Source: Rhodobacterales bacterium UBA3080 (GTDB lineage: Bacteria > Pseudomonadota > Alphaproteobacteria > Rhodobacterales > Rhodobacteraceae). From it: a DNA stretch of 8,534 bases. The position numbers were made by a program, and so were the translations under genes. The notes under the pieces are model-generated. The model saw only the letters and a program-made list of their open reading frames with translations. It was not told the origin of the DNA and did not search any database. Positions within the stretch are counted from its first letter, which is position 1, and each line of letters begins with the position of its first letter. The stretch covers positions 1 to 8,534 of the forward strand of contig DFBM01000007.1 of assembly GCA_002366645.1 (NCBI GenBank), read 5' to 3'. Shown here in pieces: positions 1 to 5,685 of this stretch.

Positions 1-344
1 GCCAGCCCTGTCACCCCGATACAGGTCCGCGCCGGAAGTTTTCCTTCCTCGAAGTAACTTGTATAAATCGCGTTCATCTTGTCAAAATCCCCGAAATTCA
101 CCAGATAGACCCGCGCAAACGCCACCTTGGAAAAAGACGACCCCGCCTCGCGCAGCACATTCGCCAGGTTCTGCATAACCTGATGCGTTTGCTCCTCGAT
201 ACCGCCACCAACAAGCTGCGTTGGGTCATCCGGCAACGTCGGCATTTGCCCCGTCACGAAAAGGTAATCACCAGCCTTTACGGCATGGCTGAAAGGCCCC
301 ACACGTTCCGGCCCTGCGCCGAATACCAAATGTTCAATATCCAT
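1..344 (-). CDS. RidA/YjgF/YER057c/UK114-family protein, C-terminus off the left edge
   Basis: The first 114 residues are visible. The family protein is about 125-130 residues, so only the last stretch is missing. RidA proteins form cytosolic trimers; the best-known members hydrolyse reactive enamine/imine intermediates from PLP enzymes. Visible marks are GPFSHAVKAGDYLFVTGQ (residues 16-33) and PARTCIGV (104-111), whose Arg106 matches the substrate-binding arginine. The tyrosine and serine usual in archetypal RidA are Phe18 and Thr31 here, so this may be a divergent Rid subgroup and the enamine deaminase activity is not assured. The ATG follows the TAG of the upstream transporter gene with no gap, and GAAGGAG lies 9 bases before it, inside that gene. 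It is the last visible gene of the mnmD-transporter-rid operon. The family call is firm; the substrate is unknown. Confidence 0.88.
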   Translation of the reverse strand, partial: MDIEHLVFGAGPERVGPFSHAVKAGDYLFVTGQMPTLPDDPTQLVGGGIEEQTHQVMQNLANVLREAGSSFSKVAFARVYLVNFGDFDKMNAIYTSYFEEGKLPARTCIGVTGL

Positions 345-1235
345 CTACGAATTCTCCTTCAATGTAACAGGTTTCCTTTGGCGCTCCCGCCAGAATGTGA
401 ACAGACCCGAACCGATAATCAGTCCCGCGCCCATAACGATCCAGAAATCAATGCTTTCGCCAAACACGGTCAACCCGATGGAGGCTGCAAACACCAACTG
501 GAAATACGCAAACGGCTGCACGGTCGAGGCTTCGGCGACCTCGTAAGTCTTGATAAGCAGATAATGCCCACCCGCGCCGGTCAGACACAAAGTCCCCATC
601 AGCCACCAGTCGTTACCGTGGATCGGTTCCCAGAAAAACGGACCGATCATGGTGATCGCCACGGCGCCCGCTATCCCCGTCCAGAAAAAGCTGGTCTCGG
701 CACTGTCTTTACGCGCGACATAGCGGGTCAGCAGACCGTAAACCGCAAACATCAACGCCGATAGCAGCGGGATAAGCGCGGCCGGTGCGAACACCGAAAA
801 TCCGGGTCGCAGGATAATCATCACCCCGACAAACCCGATCGCAATCGCCACCCAGCGCCGCCAGCCGACCTGTTCACCCAGAATTGGCCCTGAAAGCGCT
901 GCGATCAACAGTGGATAACTGGCAAAAATCGCATGGCTCGCCACCAACCCAAGCTGCACAAAGGCGACGACCATCACGCAGATTTCGGCCACCAACAGCA
1001 CGCCCCGCGTGATCTGCAACCAAGGTTGCGAGGTTGCTGCCACCCGCCGGATCCCCCCCTTGCGCGACGCCGAAAGCGCCACAACAAACAGTGCGAAGAA
1101 CCAGTAGCGGATCATCACGATCAGAACCGTGTTGTATTCGCCTGCCAAATACCGCGACAGCCCGTCTTGCGAGGCAAATACGAACGTCGTGGCCAGCATC
1201 AAAGGAATACCAAGGCGGGCGTTATTCTGGCTCAT
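345..1235 (-). CDS. DMT superfamily transporter with two EamA domains
   Basis: A 296-residue integral inner-membrane protein of the drug/metabolite transporter superfamily, built of two EamA repeats (about residues 8-142 and 155-282) with around ten hydrophobic helices and a basic C-terminal tail (FWRERQRKP). The repeats end in the usual way: GPILGEQVGWRRW at 116-128 and VFGESIDFW at 257-265 each precede the last helix of a repeat, and ILRPG (141-145) closes the first. Length is typical. Members export or import small metabolites, but the substrate cannot be read from sequence. The start ATG overlaps the TGA of mnmD by four bases (ATGA), and GGAG lies 7 bases upstream, so translational coupling is likely. 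The TAG stop directly abuts the rid ATG. Nothing is odd in sequence; pairing with a tRNA-modification gene looks like operon sharing rather than a pathway. Confidence 0.93.
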   Translation of the reverse strand: MSQNNARLGIPLMLATTFVFASQDGLSRYLAGEYNTVLIVMIRYWFFALFVVALSASRKGGIRRVAATSQPWLQITRGVLLVAEICVMVVAFVQLGLVASHAIFASYPLLIAALSGPILGEQVGWRRWVAIAIGFVGVMIILRPGFSVFAPAALIPLLSALMFAVYGLLTRYVARKDSAETSFFWTGIAGAVAITMIGPFFWEPIHGNDWWLMGTLCLTGAGGHYLLIKTYEVAEASTVQPFAYFQLVFAASIGLTVFGESIDFWIVMGAGLIIGSGLFTFWRERQRKPVTLKENS

Positions 1236-1897
1236 GTTAGCACTCCAGCACTCATGTGACGTTTGTTACCATGCCCTGCGGGTCGCGATACATTGAACCC
1301 TACATCTATCAACGCGCGCCGGACATGGCCAGCCGCGGTATATGTGGCGAATGTGCCGTTCGGAGTCGTATGTTGACTCACCGCCCGCATAATCTCCGGC
1401 GACCAAAGTTCAGGATTGCGCGCAGGGCTAAATCCGTCGAGGAACCACGCATCCGCCTTGCCGCTCCATTCCGGCAAAGTCTGCCGCGCGTCACCAATTA
1501 TAACGTTCAAATCCAGCGTATCGGTTTGCATATGCATCCCGCCCGCCAACAACCGTTCTGCGTATTCCGCAAGCTCGGGCCAGACCGCCAATGCGCGCGC
1601 CATCTGCTCCCGATCCATCGGAAAGGCTTCAAAACTCGTAAACCGCAGGGGTGTCTTCGCCCCTGCCTCCTCCCACGCTTTCCACGCGGCCAGCAAGTTC
1701 AGGCCAGACCCGAACCCAAGCTCCGCGACATGAAACCCTTCGCAAAACCGTTCCGGCAGGTCATTACCGCCCAAAAACACATGACGCGCCTCGGCCAAGC
1801 CATCGTTCACCGAAAAATACGGGTCGTCAAAGCGTACGGAAACCGGTGCGCCGTCCCGCCACTCCAAATCTGCCTTTTGCGCTTTGTGCGAATTCAT
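1232..1897 (-). CDS. mnmD: tRNA 5-aminomethyl-2-thiouridine(34) methyltransferase MnmD (stand-alone MnmC N-terminal domain)
   Basis: A 221-residue SAM-dependent methyltransferase of the DUF752/Methyltransf_30 family. It matches the N-terminal half of E. coli MnmC along its length: DLEWRDGAPVS and YFSVNDGLAEARHVFLGGN near the start, the SAM-binding loop AELGFGSGLN (58-67), the family signature DAWFLDGFSPARNPELW (149-165) and ATYTAAGHVRRAL (184-196). The known reaction methylates nm5(s2)U34 to mnm5(s2)U34 in the anticodon of several tRNAs, acting in the cytosol. Here it stands alone without the FAD oxidase domain fused in enterobacteria; an FAD oxidoreductase is encoded divergently 43 bases away. 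If no cmnm5U oxidase is present, the substrate nm5U would have to come from the ammonium branch of MnmEG. GGGG lies a few bases before the ATG. The 3' end overlaps the transporter gene by 4 bases. Family and reaction are confident. Confidence 0.93.
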   Translation of the reverse strand: MNSHKAQKADLEWRDGAPVSVRFDDPYFSVNDGLAEARHVFLGGNDLPERFCEGFHVAELGFGSGLNLLAAWKAWEEAGAKTPLRFTSFEAFPMDREQMARALAVWPELAEYAERLLAGGMHMQTDTLDLNVIIGDARQTLPEWSGKADAWFLDGFSPARNPELWSPEIMRAVSQHTTPNGTFATYTAAGHVRRALIDVGFNVSRPAGHGNKRHMSAGVLT

Positions 1898-1922
1898 GCT
1901 TTACCCCGTTTGAATTCGACAA
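1884..1922. promoter_or_regulatory. Inverted repeat across the mnmD / FAD-oxidoreductase divergent gap, possible operator
   Basis: CGAATTCA (1889-1896) and TGAATTCG (1911-1918) are perfect inverted copies with centres 22 bases apart, about two helical turns. The match extends outward as TTGT (1884-1887) and ACAA (1919-1922) if one base is bulged on the left. Each arm contains GAATTC. The left arm covers the mnmD start codon; the right arm lies upstream of the FAD gene, in a gap of only 43 bases that must serve both directions. A dimeric regulator binding here could control both genes. No regulator gene is nearby, and 8-base arms can arise by chance. Confidence 0.25.
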
Positions 1923-1940
1923 TGGTCAAAAGGCACGAAC

Positions 1941-3056
1941 ATGGCAACGGGATTTGATAGTGACGTAGTGGTCATCGGCGCAGGTATCTTCGGCCTGTCC
2001 GTCGCGTGGTCCTGCATCAAACGCGGTATGTCAGTGATCATCGTGGAAAAAGACACTATTGGCGCGGGTGCCAGCGGCGGGGTCATGGGCGCCCTATCCC
2101 CCAATGTGCCGGAAAACTGGAGCCCCAAGAAACAGTTCCAGCTAGACGCCCTGCTGACCGCGCAATCCCATTGGGCCGAGGTCGACAAAATCTCCGGTCT
2201 CCCCTCTGGCTACGGCCGCTTGGGTCGCATCATCCCGATCACCAACGCCCGTGGTCTAGAGCACGCCGAAATCCGTGTTGAAGACGCCAAATCCCTATGG
2301 GATGGCGAGGCATGGTGGCACGTTGAAGACCCCGCCAGATTCAACGGCTGGATCGCCCCCGAGGCCGCCCCCTTCGGCGTCATCCACGAGAATCTTTCCG
2401 CCCGCATCAACCCCCGCCTCGCCTGCCTGTCGCTGGCGAAGGCTCTGCGATCCAAAGGCTGCGAAATCCTTGAAGGCTGGGAAATGACCGCCATCGACGA
2501 CCACGCAGTCCACGGCAAAGAAGGTACAATCCGCGCGCCCGCCATCGTCATGGCGGCTGGCGTCGCCTGCTTTCCCTATCTCGAAACCCTCTGGGGCAGA
2601 AACGCCGGTATGGGCGTCAAAGGCCAATCCGCCATCCTCGGTGGAGTCGACGCCACCAACGTCCCGATGATTTTTGGCGACCACACCTACATTATCCCTC
2701 ACGAAAACGGCGACATCGCCGTGGGCTCCACCAGCGAGAACACCTTTGAGGACCCATACGGCGTAGACGAACAGCTAGACATCGTGATTGAGCGCGCCCT
2801 GACCATCAGCCCCGCCCTCCGCGCCTCAAAAGTCAAACACACATGGGCGAACCTGCGTCCGCGCGCCCGCAAACCCGACCCCATGCTCGGCCCCATCGAC
2901 GGGCCAGCAGGCCTGTACATGGCCACCGGAGGCTTTAAGATCGGATTCGGCATTGCCCATAAATCCGGCGAAGTGATCGCCGCCATGATTGCAGGCGAAA
3001 CCGTCTTCCTGCCCAAACAATTCCACGCAAGCTTTGCCGAGGCGAACAAGAAATGA
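1941..3056 (+). CDS. FAD-dependent oxidoreductase, DAO (D-amino-acid oxidase/MnmC oxidase/ThiO-like) family
   Basis: A 371-residue soluble flavoprotein. The N-terminal Rossmann fold is clear: VVVIGAGIFGLS (9-20) with GxGxxG, then IIVEKD (33-38), whose Glu36 would bind the ribose of FAD. ASGGVMGALSPNVPENW (44-60) fits the loop after the dinucleotide fold in DAO proteins and recalls the ASGNRQGALYP segment of MnmC. IRAPAIVMAAGV (197-208) and LRPRARKPDPMLGP (305-318) followed by GLYMATGGFKIGFGIAHKSGE (324-344) form the C-terminal FAD-contacting part. The family oxidises secondary or primary amines with release of an imine and peroxide. Lying divergent to mnmD, it could be the detached MnmC(o) half, but sequence alone also permits glycine, sarcosine or D-amino acid oxidase. 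AAGG stands 7 bases before the ATG. Its 3' end overlaps the VOC gene. Family is sure; substrate open. Confidence 0.9.
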   Translation: MATGFDSDVVVIGAGIFGLSVAWSCIKRGMSVIIVEKDTIGAGASGGVMGALSPNVPENWSPKKQFQLDALLTAQSHWAEVDKISGLPSGYGRLGRIIPITNARGLEHAEIRVEDAKSLWDGEAWWHVEDPARFNGWIAPEAAPFGVIHENLSARINPRLACLSLAKALRSKGCEILEGWEMTAIDDHAVHGKEGTIRAPAIVMAAGVACFPYLETLWGRNAGMGVKGQSAILGGVDATNVPMIFGDHTYIIPHENGDIAVGSTSENTFEDPYGVDEQLDIVIERALTISPALRASKVKHTWANLRPRARKPDPMLGPIDGPAGLYMATGGFKIGFGIAHKSGEVIAAMIAGETVFLPKQFHASFAEANKK

Positions 3057-3448
3057 CCCCGACCCTTTCCCACATCGATCACTTCGTCCTGACCGTCACC
3101 AACATTTCCGCCACCATCAGCTTCTATGAACAACTTGGAATGCAGGCCGAAACATTTCACCCGACGGACGGCTCTGCCAGAACGGCGCTGAAATTCGGTA
3201 AACAGAAAATCAACCTCCACCAAGCGGGCCACGAGTTCGAACCCAAGGCGAAATCAACCACTGCCGGGTCCGCTGATTTTTGCCTAATCACGCCCGATGA
3301 TCTGTCCGACTGGGTGACGCACCTGAACACCCTATCCATCGCAATCGAGGACGGCCCCGTCCTTCGCACCGGAGCCACAGGCAAAATCGGGTCGCTTTAC
3401 CTGCGCGACCCGGACGGGAACTTGATCGAAATATCGAGATATCTGTGA
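3053..3448 (+). CDS. VOC-family (glyoxalase/bleomycin resistance/dioxygenase fold) protein
   Basis: A 131-residue single-chain protein carrying two beta-alpha-beta-beta-beta modules. The start LSHIDHFVLTV (5-15), the helix ISFYEQLGM (22-30), INLHQAG (53-59) and the ending YLRDPDGNLIEIS (116-128) are typical of VOC proteins related to glyoxalase domain-containing protein 5. Likely divalent-metal ligands are His10, His56 and Glu127; the fourth position expected around SADFCLI (73-79) is not obvious. Possible functions include a lyase, isomerase or binding protein for a small carbonyl or thiol-adduct substrate; none can be chosen. The ATG overlaps the TGA of the FAD oxidoreductase (ATGA), so the two are probably translated together and may share a substrate line. 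Length is normal for the group. Confidence 0.9.
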   Translation: MTPTLSHIDHFVLTVTNISATISFYEQLGMQAETFHPTDGSARTALKFGKQKINLHQAGHEFEPKAKSTTAGSADFCLITPDDLSDWVTHLNTLSIAIEDGPVLRTGATGKIGSLYLRDPDGNLIEISRYL

Positions 3449-3455
3449 TACGCTC

Positions 3456-3486
3456 TTGATAACCCACACATGACACCCTTTATATT
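3456..3486 (+). promoter_or_regulatory. Candidate sigma-70 promoter for trxC
   Basis: TTGATA (3456-3461) resembles a -35 box, just after the VOC stop codon. Either TTTATA (3479-3484, 17-base spacing) or the better TATATT (3481-3486, 19-base spacing) could be the -10. The site lies in the 65 bases before the trxC start and in the most AT-rich part of that gap. It suggests trxC is transcribed separately from the FAD/VOC pair, although read-through is possible as no terminator hairpin is seen between them. Confidence 0.35.
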
Positions 3487-3503
3487 CAACAAACTGAATT
3501 TAT

Positions 3504-3507
3504 GGAG
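3504..3507 (+). promoter_or_regulatory. Ribosome binding site deciding the trxC start
   Basis: GGAG stands 6 bases before the ATG at 3514. An in-frame ATG at 3502 overlaps this GGAG and has only AT-rich sequence without a Shine-Dalgarno match upstream. The downstream ATG also gives a protein starting MAYTKNLTC, so that the first zinc cysteine is at residue 9, as expected for TrxC. Confidence 0.65.
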
Positions 3508-3513
3508 TCCCCC

Positions 3514-3951
3514 ATGGCTTACACCAAAAATCTGACCTGCATGAGCTGTAAAGCCGTCAACAAGATCCCCGAAGACAAACTCGGCGCGGGTCCTAAATGT
3601 GGGAAATGCAGCAAACCTTTAGCTGCCGGACAAGTGCATGACACCGATCTCGCGACCGTTCTGAAGTGCGCCACCAACGACGAATTGCCCGTTGTTGTGG
3701 ACATGTGGGCGCCTTGGTGTGGCCCCTGCCGGACGATGGCTCCGGAATTCGACAAGGCCGCGAAGGATCTAAAAACCGTCGCCCGTTTCGCCAAAATCAA
3801 CACCGACAAACACCCGAACGCCAGCCAACGCTATAACATCCGCGGTATTCCGGCGTTACTACTGTTCAAAAACGGCAAGGAAATCGCCCGTCATGCCGGT
3901 GTTATGCGCGCCAACGAATTAGTGAAGTGGGTGAAATCCCGCTCGATGTAA
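3514..3951 (+). CDS. trxC: Thioredoxin 2 (TrxC) with N-terminal zinc ribbon
   Basis: A 145-residue cytosolic thiol-disulfide reductase. The N-terminus carries two CxxC pairs, CMSC (9-12) and CGKC (29-32), forming the zinc-binding ribbon that separates TrxC from TrxA. The thioredoxin fold follows, with the active site WAPWCGPC (65-72), the cis-proline loop GIPALLLF (111-118, Pro113) and the glycine turn near 129. In the known family thioredoxin reductase reduces the protein, and it supplies electrons to enzymes and repairs oxidised proteins, often under oxidative stress; in some bacteria it is under OxyR control, but no such site was recognised here. An additional Cys52 lies outside the active site. 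Length agrees with other TrxC proteins (about 140-150). The start at 3514 is preferred over 3502 because of the GGAG spacing. A small membrane-protein gene follows after 60 bases. Confidence 0.94.
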   Translation: MAYTKNLTCMSCKAVNKIPEDKLGAGPKCGKCSKPLAAGQVHDTDLATVLKCATNDELPVVVDMWAPWCGPCRTMAPEFDKAAKDLKTVARFAKINTDKHPNASQRYNIRGIPALLLFKNGKEIARHAGVMRANELVKWVKSRSM

Positions 3952-4001
3952 GGGCTTCCGGAAACCTATCGCGTCGTATAGCCTGTTTTCACGTTGATAT
4001 T

Positions 4002-4006
4002 AGAGG
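4002..4006 (+). promoter_or_regulatory. Ribosome binding site supporting a TTG start
   Basis: AGAGG lies 5 bases before the TTG at 4012. Neither the earlier in-frame TTG at 3994 nor the later in-frame ATG at 4066 has a purine-rich stretch at a usable distance, so this site is the reason for placing the start of the small membrane protein at 4012. Confidence 0.5.
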
Positions 4007-4011
4007 TCAAT

Positions 4012-4320
4012 TTGAAAACAAAATCCGACAAACCACGGTCGAATACACTGTTGAACATTTTAACAATGTTCGACCTTGTCGCCGCCGCCGCAGGCGCGAT
4101 GCCCTTCGCTATGTCGGCGCTTATATCCAGTGGTACCGACGCGCTGGGGCAATCCAATTTCCCGCTCATCATTTCGGTGCCAATCTCGGCCATTATCCTA
4201 ATAATTGTCGCCTGGGCACTGGATGCAACCGGTCGCTCGAAAGCCGCCCGCATTGCGGCTGCCATCCCGCTACTTTGGGGAATGACAGTGCTGGTAATGC
4301 TCAACGGACCAAGCGTCTAA
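4012..4320 (+). CDS. Small integral membrane protein of unknown function, TTG start
   Basis: I do not recognise a family. The 102-residue product begins with a basic, polar segment (MKTKSDKPRS) and then shows three hydrophobic stretches at about residues 22-40, 50-70 and 80-97. A short polar turn GTDALGQSN (41-49) and a basic turn DATGRSKAAR (71-80) lie between them. The basic turn and basic N-terminus suggest, by the positive-inside rule, that both face the cytoplasm, but three helices would place the ends on opposite sides, so topology is uncertain. The TTG start rests on AGAGG 5 bases upstream. It follows trxC by 60 bases on the same strand and could be cotranscribed with it. The amino-acid pattern (continuous hydrophobic segments ending in a clean stop) makes coding likely, although the gene is short and no homology can be tested here. 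Confidence 0.68.
   Translation: MKTKSDKPRSNTLLNILTMFDLVAAAAGAMPFAMSALISSGTDALGQSNFPLIISVPISAIILIIVAWALDATGRSKAARIAAAIPLLWGMTVLVMLNGPSV
4050..4074 (+). other. Stem-loop inside the 5' part of the small membrane-protein gene
   Basis: GTTGAACATT (4050-4059) can pair with AATGTTCGAC (4065-4074), ten positions with one G-U wobble, around a 5-base loop TTAAC. It begins 38 bases after the TTG start codon and covers the in-frame ATG at 4066. It may be chance, a translation-affecting mRNA fold, or a protein-binding palindrome (GAAC-N11-GTTC). The alphaproteobacterial LexA box is a direct repeat with 7-base spacing, so it does not fit. Confidence 0.3.
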
Positions 4321-4325
4321 TAGAG

Positions 4326-4475
4326 CGCGGACGCCGAGCGCAGCGAGGCCACCCCCAACTGTTTTTGACACCCGAAGGGTTTCGCAAACAGGCGGGAGCG
4401 CTCCCGTCCGTCAGGTGCTGATCAAAGATCACCACCTTCCCGTTGGGCGGAGCCTCGCTTCGCTCGGCGTTAGCG
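4326..4475. repeat. Long imperfect inverted-repeat element filling the convergent intergenic gap
   Basis: The 168-base gap 4321-4488 between two converging genes has no ORF I can support, but it is highly self-complementary. Arms 4331-4349 and 4452-4470 match in 18 of 19 positions (one C/T mismatch at 4341/4460). In the same register pairing extends outward to 4326/4475 with a G-U wobble and one mismatch, and inward, after four positions with one pair, through CCCAAC (4354-4359) with GTTGGG (4442-4447). The loop holds three smaller folds: CTGTTT/AAACAG (4359-4364 with 4386-4391) enclosing ACCC-GAA-GGGT (4370-4380); a perfect 14-base palindrome CGGGAGCGCTCCCG (4393-4406); and AGGTGCTGATC-AAA-GATCACCACCT (4413-4437) with one C-C mismatch. 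The result is a multibranched shape. No U-run follows either side, so it is not a classic intrinsic terminator. It could be a dispersed palindromic (REP/MITE-like) repeat, a structured RNA, or a bidirectional 3'-end stabiliser. Confidence 0.7.
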
Positions 4476-4488
4476 GGCTTCTTTCAAG

Positions 4489-5673
4489 CTATCGGATAAT
4501 CCGGGGATCACCCCCCATATCCAGACCAGGGAAAACCAGTCCCTCCAACGCGGACCGGTCTACCGCGAACAAATCCCGTAGCGCCCATGCCGCATAGGAT
4601 CGGACATCGGCGGTCGGTTCCAGATCGCGGTCCTGATATAGCTCCAACTCACCCAGCCCCGGCCACTCCCCGTGCACTTTGCCGCCCTTAACCGCGCCAC
4701 CCGCCATCAGCATCGCGCCTCCGGTGCCGTGATCTGTGCCGCCCGAGCCGTTCTTGCGCACCGTGCGTCCAAATTCGGTCATAGCTAAAACCGTAGTTTT
4801 ATCCCAATGCGAGCCTAACCGTTTCTTCAACGTCAAGATCGCCGAGGACAACTCCGCCAGCGCCGCTGGTAACGTGCCGTTCTGATTGCGGTGCGTATCC
4901 CAGCCACCGATCGAAAACGCCGCAATACGGGTATCTTCAGTCAAGCGATCAGCCGCAAAGCCTGCCAAAGCCTCGGCTTTCGCCGCTTGCCGGACATTCA
5001 TTGACCCATCCATCTTCTCGGACAAATCAATGGCGACCTGCGCCGCATCATGAAACAGCGGATCCTTGGCATATAGCTGGTTCAGCAATGCCTGCGCGGT
5101 TGGCGACAAATCCATATCGCTGTCTGGACTCCAGCTCGACGTTTCTACCTCGCCTTCCAGCATCAGTAACCGCTGCCGTCCTACCGAAAACGCGGTCGTC
5201 ACATTCGTACCCGGCATTTGCGTAAGCATACGGTTGAGCCAGCCGTCACCTGCCGAGGTCATACTACCATCACTCGACTGCCCCCCATTTTCGAGGAAAT
5301 CCTGCCCGTCGAAATGGCTGCGCTTGTTTCGATACGGCGTTGAAACAGCGTGTGCGAAACCTAACTCGCCAGCCCTCCACAGTGGCATTAGGTTACCAAG
5401 TCCGGAGTGCAGCGCATAAAAACCGTCAAGATCATGCGCGCCCGCTGCCTCACCAACCTTAGTCGACTTGCGTAGGCCTTTGAGCTCCGGATCACCGTAT
5501 GGCTGCACCACATCCAACCCGTCCATTGCTCCGCGAAGGACGATGACCACCAACCGTGTATCAAACGGGGTTGAAGCCAGCGTAACTGGCGTAATCAAAG
5601 GGCTGGCTGCCGCACTGCAACCAAGAATTAGAGAATTTTGAATGAGTTTGCGTCGTGAAATACCGTTTTCCAT
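4489..5673 (-). CDS. DUF1501 domain-containing protein, probable Tat-exported
   Basis: A 394-residue protein of the DUF1501 family, which shares features with the alkaline phosphatase/sulfatase superfamily; no reaction is established. The N-terminus ISRRKLIQNSLILG (5-18) is a twin-arginine signal followed by a hydrophobic stretch ending about LAS (32-34), so export of a folded protein to the periplasm is inferred; ILGC (16-19) could be a weak lipobox instead. Family marks in order: VVIVLRGAMDGLDVV (42-56), HSGLGNLMPLW (89-99), RSHFDGQDFLENG (118-130), IGGWDTHRNQNG (255-266), TEFGRTVRKNGSGGTDHG (299-316) and GGKVHGEWPGL (330-340). His120/Asp122, Asp259/His261 and Asp314/His315 are candidate metal or catalytic residues. 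The start was placed at 5673 because GAGGGG lies 6 bases upstream; a longer frame to 5796 lacks the signal-peptide logic and overlaps DUF1800. It follows DUF1800 after 10 bases, the usual pairing. Confidence 0.92.
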   Translation of the reverse strand: MENGISRRKLIQNSLILGCSAAASPLITPVTLASTPFDTRLVVIVLRGAMDGLDVVQPYGDPELKGLRKSTKVGEAAGAHDLDGFYALHSGLGNLMPLWRAGELGFAHAVSTPYRNKRSHFDGQDFLENGGQSSDGSMTSAGDGWLNRMLTQMPGTNVTTAFSVGRQRLLMLEGEVETSSWSPDSDMDLSPTAQALLNQLYAKDPLFHDAAQVAIDLSEKMDGSMNVRQAAKAEALAGFAADRLTEDTRIAAFSIGGWDTHRNQNGTLPAALAELSSAILTLKKRLGSHWDKTTVLAMTEFGRTVRKNGSGGTDHGTGGAMLMAGGAVKGGKVHGEWPGLGELELYQDRDLEPTADVRSYAAWALRDLFAVDRSALEGLVFPGLDMGGDPRIIR

Positions 5674-5679
5674 AATCAT

Positions 5680-5685
5680 CCCCTC
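5680..5685 (-). promoter_or_regulatory. Ribosome binding site deciding the DUF1501 start
   Basis: GAGGGG on the minus strand abuts an ATG at 5679 and lies 6 bases before a second in-frame ATG at 5673. The spacing favours 5673, giving MENGISRRKL with the twin arginine at residues 7-8. Its first bases overlap the TGA of DUF1800, consistent with coupled translation. Confidence 0.6.

Noticed and set aside
183..764. A 193-codon open frame on the plus strand opposite the rid and transporter genes, and similar long antisense frames elsewhere (for example 1256-1957 and 6455-7054)
   Set aside because: They lie opposite well-supported genes, have basic, proline- and arginine-rich low-quality sequence, and follow the antisense codon pattern of those genes.
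3502..3513. ATG at 3502 as trxC start
   Set aside because: It overlaps the GGAG that serves the ATG at 3514 and has no Shine-Dalgarno of its own.
3956..3963. TTCCGGAA palindrome just after trxC as a terminator
   Set aside because: Only eight bases with no loop and no following T-run.
4053..4071. GAAC-N11-GTTC as a LexA (SOS) box
   Set aside because: The alphaproteobacterial LexA site is a direct repeat GTTC-N7-GTTC; the orientation and spacing here differ, and the site lies within a coding region.
4415..4597. A 60-codon plus-strand frame beginning in the convergent gap
   Set aside because: It runs from the inverted-repeat element into the antisense of DUF1501 and has no Shine-Dalgarno or recognisable protein features.
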